Source: Rhodamnia argentea
Lineage: Eukaryota > Streptophyta > Magnoliopsida > Myrtales > Myrtaceae
Length of the DNA: 64,000 nt
Assembly (NCBI RefSeq): GCF_020921035.1
Contig: NC_063151.1
Coordinates: 29,332,934 to 29,396,933 of the forward strand
Reading direction: 5' to 3'
Part shown: in pieces, positions 46,505-56,763 of the stretch
How positions within the stretch are numbered: the first letter of the stretch is position 1
How the letters are laid out: the number at the start of each line of letters is the position of its first letter
Position numbers and translations under genes: made by a program
Notes under the pieces: model-generated
Told to the model about the DNA's origin: nothing
Seen by the model: only the letters and a program-made list of their open reading frames with translations
The model's database searches: none

Positions 46505-49500
46505 TCAGAAGAAGAGCCTTCGCGGTGGAGACTTGGAATTAACAGGGGAAGGAGAGGCGGGAATTTTGAGAGGCAGAGGCATGCCCTTGTTTTCTTGAGC
46601 TGCTACTTTGTCAATTAGTTTGGAAGCCTTGGGGTCAGTGAGAAGCGTCTTCTGAAAAGATTGCGAGAAACCTGTCGCAATGATAGTCACGTGAATCTCA
46701 CCATTATATCGGTCATCGACAACAGCACCGAATATGATGTTTGCAGAAGGATCAGCCAAACTTGTCACCACCTGAAAATGTATACAAACATGAGCATCAT
46801 TACCCAAAAACAATTTAATTTGCAAATCACCACCTGACTACCAAGTATGAACCCAAATGAGTGCAATTGCACAATTTGAGGGAAGTAGGAGAGAAAGCTT
46901 CGGACTTTCATGTTGAAATACACTTTGCATCCTATCTAATTTATCACCTACCAATCTTTGACCAAATTTTGCAATCAGTTATCCATCTTCAGATGCAAGG
47001 GAGACTACTTGACAATAATCCATCAACATAACGACAATGTACATAATCAGATTGGCTCAATCCAATGATTTTTCTCATCTGGGCACTACTTCCTCATGGT
47101 TTAATCGGAGTAAAAACATAAAACATATTCTTTGGCAAAGCAAGCTCACTGCCTGAGTTTAGGAGTGAAAGTGACCGAACAGCTTCTATTGCACCAAGAG
47201 CCTGTGTAGTGTAGAACCTTAGGGCGCAAATCGCAAATTTCATACTAAAGAGTGAGAAGTGTCATCAAAGCGAAAATTCACGTTGACATTTGAAAGTATT
47301 CCTTTTCCAATTCTTAAAAATAACATATAAAATGGTTCAGACTCCAAACTGCCAGTCTTCCATATATGGCAATCAGAAGGAAACATTCTGAAAAATCTTC
47401 GAGAACAGGTATTTAATTCATAATATTTCACTAGTCGACCTCAAAATAATAAGTTAAACCATTCAAAAGGAGTGTTTGACGAATAAGTTTTTCTTAGAAA
47501 CAGAAAAGCAAATACTTCAATGAAGTAAAGAAATTTTCCAGTTCTTTCAAGGATAAAATTATTTACTACTAAAGAATACAGGGAATAAGGTACTTTTGTT
47601 AGCAACATTCTAATCCAAAAAACACACTTGAGTGCATTGCTTTGAGCAATTTGAGGTCTGTCAACTCATACCTGGGAAACTCTGTTTACTTCCTGCAAGG
47701 TTATATCCTTCCCTCCAGTGATATTATAGACAATTCCAGTAGCTGATTGAATTGATGATCCAATCAAAGGAGCCAATGTAGCTTGTTCGGCCGCTTCTTC
47801 TGCGCGATTTTTGCTGGAGGAAACCCCTACACCAAGCATTGCAGTTCCAGAGTCCTTCATGACTGCCTTTACATCTGCAAAATCCACATTTACAAGTCCA
47901 GGTATCTGCACATCGGAAACACAGGAAAAGTTCGAATTCACTCATGTCTCCAAGCAGATTTACACAACAAATCAATTTTCTTACCCCCTTGGATGTATAA
48001 TGAGAACCCAATTTACATAACAATATAGCAATCCTCATCAGTGATGAATATGTAAGATACATGATCAACCATGCATGTTCATAACATGTCTTAAAAAACA
48101 TAGACCACAATAACCAATTGCAGTGACGTACCACCTGGTAGCAACAGTGCTATCCTAATCTCCAGCAAGCAAGAAAAACAATTCTAAAAGTATGATGAAA
48201 CTCCTATGCGCTCCTAGATGTTCACAACCCATCCGAAATCACCATTGGCTATTATGAGCTAACTCTTCAGTGTATCAGCAATCAGGTGGCTTGTGATAAC
48301 AATTTACCAATTCAACTGACTGCTCACCATTGTGATGACCGATTTTTCAATGAAACACTCACTGTGATTATATCAGAAATTCCTTGGACCCCTTGGCGTA
48401 AGACATCATCAGCAAGAAGAAAAGCATCCTGTAGGGGTGTCTGCTCATCAGCAATGTCAAGCAAACGATCATTCGGAATCACTATTAGTGTGTCCACATT
48501 CTTTTGCAACTTCTCAATAGCCTCTAATGCCTGGAAAAAGGAGAAAAGACTTATCAGCTGAAGAGCAAAACCAGCTTTTAAAGATATAAAGCTCTCCAAA
48601 AAATTGAAACTCAATAAGCATCAATGTCCATAGATCTATAAGATGAAAAGTACAACAAAAAGATCCAAGAACTTTATCCATAACAGAATCTTTCACAAAA
48701 ACTAGAGTACTATCAACAAAGAACTTGTTAGCTGTAAGTCTACTCTAGCTAAAAGATGTGCCATGGATTTGGCTACCGTTGCATCTATTAAACATAGATA
48801 TATGGAATTCGGCAATCTTCCAGGGGTCAGATCCAAACAGTAGGACATACAGTTTCCCCGGGCATTTCTCTATTAAAAGATTCTGTTGGATTCCACAATA
48901 TTAAATTGGAATATCTTCAGTCAAAAAAGACGCTGACAAGAAGAGGTTGAAATGTTCCACATAAGGTCCCCTCTCTTCCCATCCCAGTTTTGATCTACTG
49001 ATCACATATATGTCTGTAATGACTAAAAAAGAAAGAATGTCTGTCCGTCGTGGACAGGACAGCAAGACAAACCTGCAGAGATCTTTTACGTCCTTCAAAG
49101 CTGAAAGGATAGGTAACCACCCCAACAGTGAGATAACCAGCTTCCCTGGATATCTGGGCAACAACTGGAGCAGCGCCAGATCCGGTTCCCCCACCCATAC
49201 CAGCTGTTATGAACACGAGATCTGACCCTTTAAGAGCATTGGCTATGGCTTCCTTTGATTCCTCCGCTGCCTGCTCTCCCAAAGTTGGGTTTCCTCCTGT
49301 ACCTGCAGCTCTACCATGGATTTCAATCAGAAAACCAAGTCCCCATGTTATGTCCAGATTAGTATCTATGAGTGCCTCTGTATTATATGTACAAGAACAT
49401 ATCCATACAAATTACCAAGAGAATGCCTGTCATATATCACAATAAAAGACAGCAAAACCTGAAAAGGAATTATTTAGGTTGAAAGGGACAAAAGCACACC

Positions 49501-50181
49501 TAATCCACGAGTCAAGAGCTCTCCAATCTGTAGGGGGTTCTCTGCTGCAGACTGTAGTAATGCCTGAGAATCTGTATTTATGGCGTAAAAGTCGACACCC
49601 TACATGCCAGTAGTAGGACAACGAGAACTTTAGTGCTACTTCCACGACTTGCGTCAAGACAAGGTTATCGCAAGGTAAGCATATAGACTGAAGTGTAAGC
49701 CTTGATCTAGGCATTCTATATATGACCGCAAAACCAATCAGATTGAACGAAAAGCAAGACCAATCCATAAATGCAGCTCAAACCAGAAGACCATGGGGAA
49801 AACTGTAGGGAACCATTGCTAAGAGAAAGAAGTAAAACAGTAAATGCGTCCGCAACCGACGACTATGAAGGAAACCCCGACACACGACCACAAAAAACGC
49901 GAAGGAGAGCGAGGATCCACCTGCAGACCACTTCCGATCATGCGATTGACGGCATTGTTGCCGCCACCGCCAACTCCGACCACCTTTATCTTGGCCGACT
50001 CCATGGGGACGAAGGAGCAGCTCGCGCCGCTTGATTTTGCCCGGCTCCGTCTCCATGGAGACCTCCTCTTGCTAACGTTGGAGCAGAAGCTTGCCCTGGA
50101 AATGGAATGCGTGAAGGTGGTGTGGCGGAGGTTTGGCGAGATTAGGTCTTTGAGATTGGTCAGGTGGACCGAAGACGCCAT
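46505..50181 (-). CDS. FTSZ1: Plastid division GTPase FtsZ1
   Basis: Tubulin-like GTPase that co-assembles with FtsZ2 into the stromal Z ring (family knowledge). Six exons on the minus strand: 50181-49921, 49599-49500, 49302-49073, 48530-48363, 47905-47672 and 46771-46505, giving 419 residues. Residues 1-55 form a Ser/Arg-rich transit peptide ([17 protein letters not shown]). The GTPase core begins [18 protein letters not shown]. The GTP-binding tubulin signature GGGTGSG follows in [20 protein letters not shown]. The catalytic T7 loop is [15 protein letters not shown]. The C-terminal polymerisation domain contains [20 protein letters not shown]. The short tail SPPRRLFF lacks the FtsZ2-type ARC6-binding core and marks this as FtsZ1. 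The ATG at 50181 is the first in frame; a GTG eight codons upstream is not needed. It is followed on the same strand, further upstream in transcription order, by V-ATPase subunit e. Confidence 0.97.
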
Positions 50182-51212
50182 TTTTCTCACTCTCTCCTCT
50201 TGCACCGGAGAGCCCGAGGGAGGCTTTAGGGTTTTAGCGAATTACCGATTCTCAGCATATTTCCTCTCCTTTTCGATTTTTCTTTTCTCGTTTGATTAGG
50301 AGCGGATGTTGATATATGGGAAGTGGTCTGGGAGAAGGAGCGAGAAGGGAACGAGATTGGGTGGGACCGCGGTGCCACGTCATTATTGGTGTTCTTCCCT
50401 TTTCTTGATTGCATAGATTGATAGTGCTTAACTGTGCTGCCGCTTGACCGTTTGGCTTGGGAAGTGTCGTTTTGACTTTGGGTCTCCTCCACGTGAGATC
50501 AGACAAAATGGGACCAAAGAAAGTGAGTCCATTAGTTTTGAATTTTAGAACAAACTGATTCTGCGCGAAGAACATACAACAGAGTATTAAGTCTAGCTTG
50601 TGCTCCAGCGAATCCGTAATGACATGTAGCTGCTCTGTGTAAAAGGTCCCGGACAGTGGTGCCGACTCTTTCTTCCTCCTAGATTGGTACTTTTAAGCAT
50701 AAGCAATCGGCTTCTTAATAACTCTAGAGTCTAGCCACGTCACGAACGACAGTAAGAATAATCATGTTGCTAGGAAGAAGGCTAATTGCTTGGCGGCTGG
50801 GAGCTGTATGAGCGGTAACGTCCACTTAAGGTTCCGTGAGAAAGGCAGTACAATACTGTAGCCGGTAGGAAGGCTATGCATCAAAAATTTTGATAGCCAA
50901 CCATAATGAAAGTATTAAGAAGCTCCGAAAAGAAAGCACAGTGAAGTACGACGTACCTCCATGGTCGTAAAAGGGACATAACACTTCAGCGTTGCCATCA
51001 GTATAACATCGGTATTTATTCCTCTTACATACTAATGAAGTTACACATCAAGGCTGAGATATTCAGGCAGTCAATCCATGCGGACTCAAAGGTGGATCTG
51101 CCAACATTACTTACATACTAGCCCAAGAAAAAATTGAATGGTCCTTGTGCATAAAAATATGCAATACAGTAGCCAGCGCATCACCTACAACACTAGTCAA
51201 GTGGGAAGCATT

Positions 51213-52978
51213 TCATTCCCCATCAGTCAGAATTGGCACAATGAGAGGTTTCATCTGCGCAAGATATACAATTGCCCACCTACAAAACAAACGTGGACTA
51301 TAAGTGTGATAAATGATGAAAACAGAACATCCCTGACCAGGTATCCATATTCACCTCTTTGACAGCATCAACATGCACCAATTTGGGTTGTTCTACAAGT
51401 AAAAACATCTACCAGATACTACAATTCACCCATTTGACATCAACAACCTGCGGTAATGATTCTTTGCCGGAAAGAGCTCTCTTCAATTTAAATTTTATGC
51501 ACCTCAAGAAATAATTCACAAGAAATATCGGGAATCAGGATATTCCAGCATAAGCAGGACAGAGTCACGGCACAAAAGTGATTAGTTCATATAATCTGCT
51601 TTGGCCGAAAAGAAGGCAGGTGTCATCATTCCATGGGTGGTAAACATACAATGCAACACACACACTGTCATGAGCAGTGAATCCAGTCATAAACTATAGC
51701 CATTGATAAATTTTCTTTGACATATGGAATGTTTCTCTCGTGAAAACCCCTAGCACAAGCTTTTTTTAATACAATTCAGGGGCACTGGAAGAACCCAGCA
51801 CAGATCTGGAATGCGATCCCACAAATATATTGACAATAGTACAGATAATCAAATTGAGTCGGCAACCTCAAAATTCCATCATGTAAGGTTCACACTCTCA
51901 TTTGGTGCAAAATATCTACACGAATGCTGACAATAAACACACACTTAGACAGAGTACTCTGAGGAAATGTAAATATTTCGTTCTCAATGAATTGTAAAGA
52001 AAGACTAACACGATCTTCCAATCGCATTTATACTTACATCATCCAACAGCAGACTGTAGCTGTAATAACCAAAGTGACGAGTAACCTACAATACAAATTC
52101 AGTGACAAAATTTAGTAGAGGGCTCTATCCAGGGGTCTGAGAAGGAACACTCATTACAGTATCAAGACATCAACCATGGGTGCATTGACAGGAAAATCCC
52201 ACCTAGCATAGAAAAGGTTACACCAGCTACTAGAAGTTGCATGGTGCTGGCTCTTGACGCATTGTAACTCTCAGAAGCGAAAGGCATAGCATTCGCATTG
52301 AAACAGAACAAACCGGTGAAATCAAACAAATGTGCACACGACTGAGCATCCAAGACATATAGCCACATTAGTCGCTGTTGCAGTCATAGGAACAAGAAAA
52401 CCAAATTCAAAGATCGACCAATGAGATGCGGCAGCTAGACTTAACAAGCGGATGGGTAAAGGAGCCATTTTTCCAATGTTGGAAATGGAAGCACGCAGTC
52501 AGGAAGCCTTCTATATTTGTTTTCAGCAATCCACCAAGAAAATTTACCATTTGACAAGGTGCACGAGGATTACGGTTAAGTTTCCCTTCCCAGAATCAAT
52601 ATACTCATGAAATAACACTACATTTCCCCCTATTATAAGAGATTCGGTCTATACCATTTGTATGCTATGTGATAAACTGTCAGTGGGACCTTTGTAAGGT
52701 GATTTTCAATGCCAGCGAGGAGTCAATTGTGTAGATACCTAGCATTATAACTCAGCGATTCGTGAAGCAAGAGAAGAAATTAGCTAGGCGGCGCAACGTA
52801 CCGAGGATCAAATGCTACCAATTAGATCATATCAGACTTTATGAGAACACGCGCTGTTTGTGAAGGAAGAGGATACGTACAAATTCGTGGATGGCCCGCT
52901 GTTGCAGAAAACTCTGGTACAGAGCGATGCAAGAATCCCAATCACTGTAAAAATGAGGCTCGTGACCACGAATCCCAT
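51213..52978 (-). CDS. VHA-e: V-type proton ATPase subunit e
   Basis: Small hydrophobic V0-sector subunit of the vacuolar/endomembrane proton pump (Vma9 family). Three exons, minus strand: 52978-52881 (98 bp), 52085-52038 (48 bp) and 51279-51213 (67 bp), phases 2 and 2, giving exactly 70 residues, the plant family length. The first exon encodes [20 protein letters not shown] then a short NSGPSTN loop. The second encodes [16 protein letters not shown] split by the intron, and the third [20 protein letters not shown]. It is too short per exon to show as one open frame. Two membrane helices are evident. The loop reads [11 protein letters not shown] where Arabidopsis, as I remember it, has RICCNRGPSTN. 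Confidence 0.92.
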
Positions 52979-54089
52979 GGTTTTCGCACGATACCTATCG
53001 CGAAAAGAGCAACTTCTGCACCAAAAAACAGATCGTCGTCAGAGCTCAGTGCCTTCTCTCTCGTCGGGAGCCGAAGACTCCGCCGTAGAAACGAATCAAG
53101 AAACAAGCGAGGGACCGTGGGATTCTTATTCGGATTTCTGAAGCTCCGATTGGCGATCGGAAGGATCACCCGCAGATTGAGAATCTAAAGCTTAGACAGA
53201 GAGATCGAGATGCCTTGGGCAATGAAAAGCTTGTACGGGCCAAATCAAGAGAAGGCCCAGGAAACGGCGAGGAGGCGTGTCTGTTTGGGCTTGGGCTCTG
53301 TCTGGACACCTGTTCTTGGGAGGGAGATTTTCAAGGTAATTCGTACGACTTGGAATGTGGAAATTGGCTTAAGGAGATGAGGATGTTGTTGTATTAAGGA
53401 TATACTTACAATTTTCAGCGTATGGGTTAATGGTCGTACCATAATTCGTGAATCCATTTGGTCGCCAAGAAACTCATTCAGCTGATCACTACACATGGGA
53501 GAAATTATCCTCAAATGCTAATATGCGTTTGTAGAGATTGTTACGAGCTTAAACTATCAACCCCATTGCATTACTTACACACACGATCAACGTAATTACT
53601 TCTCTCGACTCTTTATGTATCAGTTGGTAAGTTGTTAAACATAAAATACCGTCATACGATAGAGATGAGTCTTTACCATAGTATAATCCTAAAAGCAAAT
53701 ATGACTTGCCCACAAACGAACTTATGATGAAGTCAAAGGGAAAGCGGATTGCTAATTATTGGATCCGCCGTTGGACTTGGACCAAATAATATTGAAGTGA
53801 AAGTAGGCAAATGGAAGCCGTTTTTATTGATCAGGGTGGAGTGACGTTGTTATCTTTTGCTTCGGCATCTTTGTCTTCGAACAATTTCGTTTAGTAAACA
53901 AGAATTATTTTCTGACCCAAAAAAAAAAAAAAAAAAAAATTCATGCCAACATGTTGGATTTCTCTTAACCCTCCCTCATCCACGCAAACCCTAATAGTAA
54001 CGCAAACCCCTCTCCAATGACCGTCGCAAATTTCGAGCAGAACGTGAGAATAAGAAGACAATCCCGCGCTCACGCAGCTTCGACAATTA
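52979..54089. other. Intergenic region VHA-e promoter to wax-synthase 3' end
   Basis: VHA-e leader and promoter lie on the left; the wax-synthase-like gene ends at 54090. An uninterrupted run of 21 A residues (53919-53939) is the only notable simple sequence. I see no further gene. Confidence 0.55.
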
Positions 54090-55160
54090 TCACATGAATT
54101 CGCTTTTTATATGAAAAATGAAGCGAGTCAATTCGTCCTTCCCAAAATGGAAAATCGCGTAGCATTCGCTTATGACTTTCTCATGGACACCATTCCTCAT
54201 CAACTGCGGGAAAAACCATCGCATCCCCGTCACCATCAGGAACGCCGCCGTCAACATCCCCGACGCCGCCCTGTGCATCCTCCACCTCCCGCCCGCCCAC
54301 CTCTTCACCGCCACCTCCGCCGCCACGCAGATCCCGTGCAACGTAAAGAACCACGTCACCTCCCCCGTGGGCCTCGCCCGCGTGATGTAGTAGTAGATCG
54401 CCTCGTGCATCACCCCGGAGACGGCGAACGCCGCGACGGTCGCCGGGAGGGAGGCCGGCCTCGACCCGATTAGGGGCGCGAGGCGACGCCGAACGGGGTC
54501 GTACACGGTGGACCGGAGTATGCTGCTGACCATGAGGTTCCACCGCCGGCCCCAGAAGTCCTGCAGTGAGGTCGCCAGGTAGGGCTCGTCGAACTGGCGC
54601 TCGAGGTCAAACCCTAGGGCGGCGCTAGCCGGGACCGCGCAGATCGCGAGGACGAGCTCCAATTCCAGGTACAAGTGGACGCAGTAGAGCGCGAGGATGG
54701 CGTACTCATGCAACCGAGGCCTGTACTCGTAGGCGTGGAGAATCGAGACCAGAATCAAAACCTTGATCGCGAGTCGGACGGAAGCAAGAGTGGATTTCGG
54801 GGACTTTCCAGAGACTTTCTTGTCGTCGCGGGGCGGTTTGACTTTGACAGGGAGGGAGGCGAGGGAGAGGAAGTGAAGGAAGCTGGGGGCGTCGGCGAGG
54901 GGGCCGAGGTGGAAGGAGAGGAGGAGGAGCTTGAAGTTGGCGAGCCAGACGAGGAAGAAGGCGGTGGGGCCGCCGAGGTGGGCGGAGGAGAGGCGGAGGG
55001 GGAGGAGGGAGAGGAGGAGGACGGCGGGGAGGAGGGAGAGGAGGCGGAGGGCACCGCGCGGGACGGCGGAGGAGGCGAAGTAGGAGTAGGCGAGGGCGGC
55101 GAGGGCGGAGATCCACACTTGGATGAAGTTCTTGAGCTCTTCTTCTGCGTCTCCGCCCAT
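54090..55160 (-). CDS. MBOAT wax-synthase-like acyltransferase, intronless
   Basis: Probable membrane-bound O-acyltransferase of the plant wax-ester synthase group (long-chain-alcohol O-fatty-acyltransferase; ER membrane). It is one uninterrupted frame of 356 residues, close to the usual ~340-350, and single-exon structure is normal for the group. About seven hydrophobic segments are visible, e.g. LLSLLPAVLLLSLLPL and FFLVWLANFKLLLL. The conserved block DFWGRRWNLMVSSILR is at residues 201-216, and the catalytic-type His is H252 in FAVSGVMHEAIYYY. The substrate cannot be told from sequence. The gene is markedly GC-rich, so its complementary strand also reads open as a Glu/Gly-rich frame, which I reject. 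In Arabidopsis a tandem cluster of these genes adjoins EDM2 (from memory); here only one copy is seen. Confidence 0.92.
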   Translation of the reverse strand: MGGDAEEELKNFIQVWISALAALAYSYFASSAVPRGALRLLSLLPAVLLLSLLPLRLSSAHLGGPTAFFLVWLANFKLLLLSFHLGPLADAPSFLHFLSLASLPVKVKPPRDDKKVSGKSPKSTLASVRLAIKVLILVSILHAYEYRPRLHEYAILALYCVHLYLELELVLAICAVPASAALGFDLERQFDEPYLATSLQDFWGRRWNLMVSSILRSTVYDPVRRRLAPLIGSRPASLPATVAAFAVSGVMHEAIYYYITRARPTGEVTWFFTLHGICVAAEVAVKRWAGGRWRMHRAASGMLTAAFLMVTGMRWFFPQLMRNGVHEKVISECYAIFHFGKDELTRFIFHIKSEFM

Positions 55161-56763
55161 GTCTTCTTTTGGAGGTTACCGGGTTGGTTGGGGATGATGA
55201 TGATGAAGAAATGGGATTTTAGTTTTGGCAAATCTGATTTAAGGATCAAGAAACAGGAGGAGCAAGGTTCACATGGTAGGGTACAGGACTAGACGACGCA
55301 GCTGAAAAAGGCGTGCGCCAACTGCCAGTGCAGCTGGATTCTATACCGTCGACTTCGTCGATAGAGAAAATATTATCTCTGTGTCGGCCTTCGTAAGGAC
55401 AACCTCCGCTCAGTCAACACCTTACAGAGAGGACGCCAGTTCTGACCAGGCAGTGAGAAAATTTCGTGCAGCTACCCCTTTTCGACTCTTGATGTGGAAA
55501 TTAAGTTCGACCGGGTCGAGGCAGAAGGACCGTATGATTCGACCCGTCGCCCCGCAATCTGGATTTAGACAATGTACCCGATCCTTCCACTTCCACGATG
55601 ATAAAAGCTTTAGAGCCCCAAAAACAAGACGCTCAACATCGTCTCACAACTGTCCTCGACTCTACGGAGACCATCAATATCAGAACCACCCCGTAAAAAA
55701 AAATTGTCCTCCTCTGCGAACACAAATTGGATAGATCGAATATAAACAATACAGCACACACTTAACCGCCCAAAACGTTGTCAAAACATCTAGAAAGAGC
55801 GAGAGGGGGAAGAAAGATCCACGCACTCCGATTAAACTGTGAAAGACTTTTAGCATAACAAATCTGCAACACTACAGTTAGGAAAAGCGTTTTTCCTAAA
55901 AGAAAATACTCAGAACACTAAAAGGCGTGGGAGAAACAAGCCAAACCCCTTCAGTTGGTGAGAGTCCGAGCCGTTCCAATGTGTTGGTCATATGAAAAAA
56001 CAGCTACCCCTCACAAGAACTAATTTCTTGACCGATACCTCGATCTCTAACTAACAGAGCGCTGTAATTGTTAACGGCTTGCTGGGGTTGACAATGAATG
56101 AAATTATATCAAATATTTCTATTTCTATTTCTCATTTGAATTACTCATCATATATCCAATGAATTTCATTTTGCACCAAAAAATATTCTAGAAGATTTGA
56201 ATCCATATCGGAGTCAAGGACTCCTTCCCCATCTTCCACTCTGGTTCATATTTATCGTAAAGAAATCTCTTATCAACGATATAGCATGATCCATTTTGCA
56301 TCATATCTAAGGGATTCCTTGGTTTGAGCCGCTGCATTAAATTCTGGGTTATTTGTGGAAGCATCGAGCCCATGTGTAATTTTACCATAAGCAGAATATA
56401 TTCATTGGGCAAATATACTTTCAACTAAGATTTGTTTCTCCGGGGAACAAAAAGCAGCTCCTCTGGTGTTTCTGTTTTTTCGGGTTGTTTTGTGGTTTGT
56501 TGGGGTGGGCGGGGTTTGGGTACTGTCGTTATTCAAACTCAATTACAACTTTGATTAGGGAGGGTGGGGGTGGTTGTTATTCAAACTCAATTACAACTTT
56601 GATTAGGGGTGGGTGGGGGTGGTTGTTATTCAATCTCAATTACAACTTTGATGGTAAGGCCTTCAATTAAAGAGAAGGATTCTATGTCAATGCCATCGCA
56701 CTTCCCTTATTTTCTTTGAGAAATGAAGAGAAGAAAGACCCGCAGTACACCCTCTGCAAGCAC
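55161..56763. other. Intergenic region wax-synthase promoter to EDM2 3' end
   Basis: The wax-synthase promoter and leader occupy the left. The 55381-55734 open frame on the plus strand has no family resemblance. A 48/49-bp tandem repeat lies at 56528-56654. Nothing else is recognised. Confidence 0.5.
56528..56654. repeat. 48/49-bp G-rich tandem repeat near the EDM2 3' end
   Basis: Units starting gttattcaaactcaattac occur at 56528, 56576 and (partly, with one change) 56625. The first two units end in G-run segments (agggagggtgggggtgg; aggggtgggtgggggtgg) carrying three runs of at least three G plus GG on the plus strand. On the EDM2 transcript strand they are C-rich. Confidence 0.9.

Noticed and set aside
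49844-50299. 151-residue plus-strand frame over FtsZ1 exon 1
   Set aside because: Antisense to the FtsZ1 transit peptide and GTPase start; no motifs.
53919-53939. A21 run as the tail of a retrocopy
   Set aside because: No upstream cDNA-like sequence and no flanking target duplication; a simple homopolymer is sufficient.
54675-55292. Glu/Gly-rich plus-strand frame of 205 residues
   Set aside because: Antisense shadow of the wax-synthase-like gene, produced by its ggagg-rich complement.
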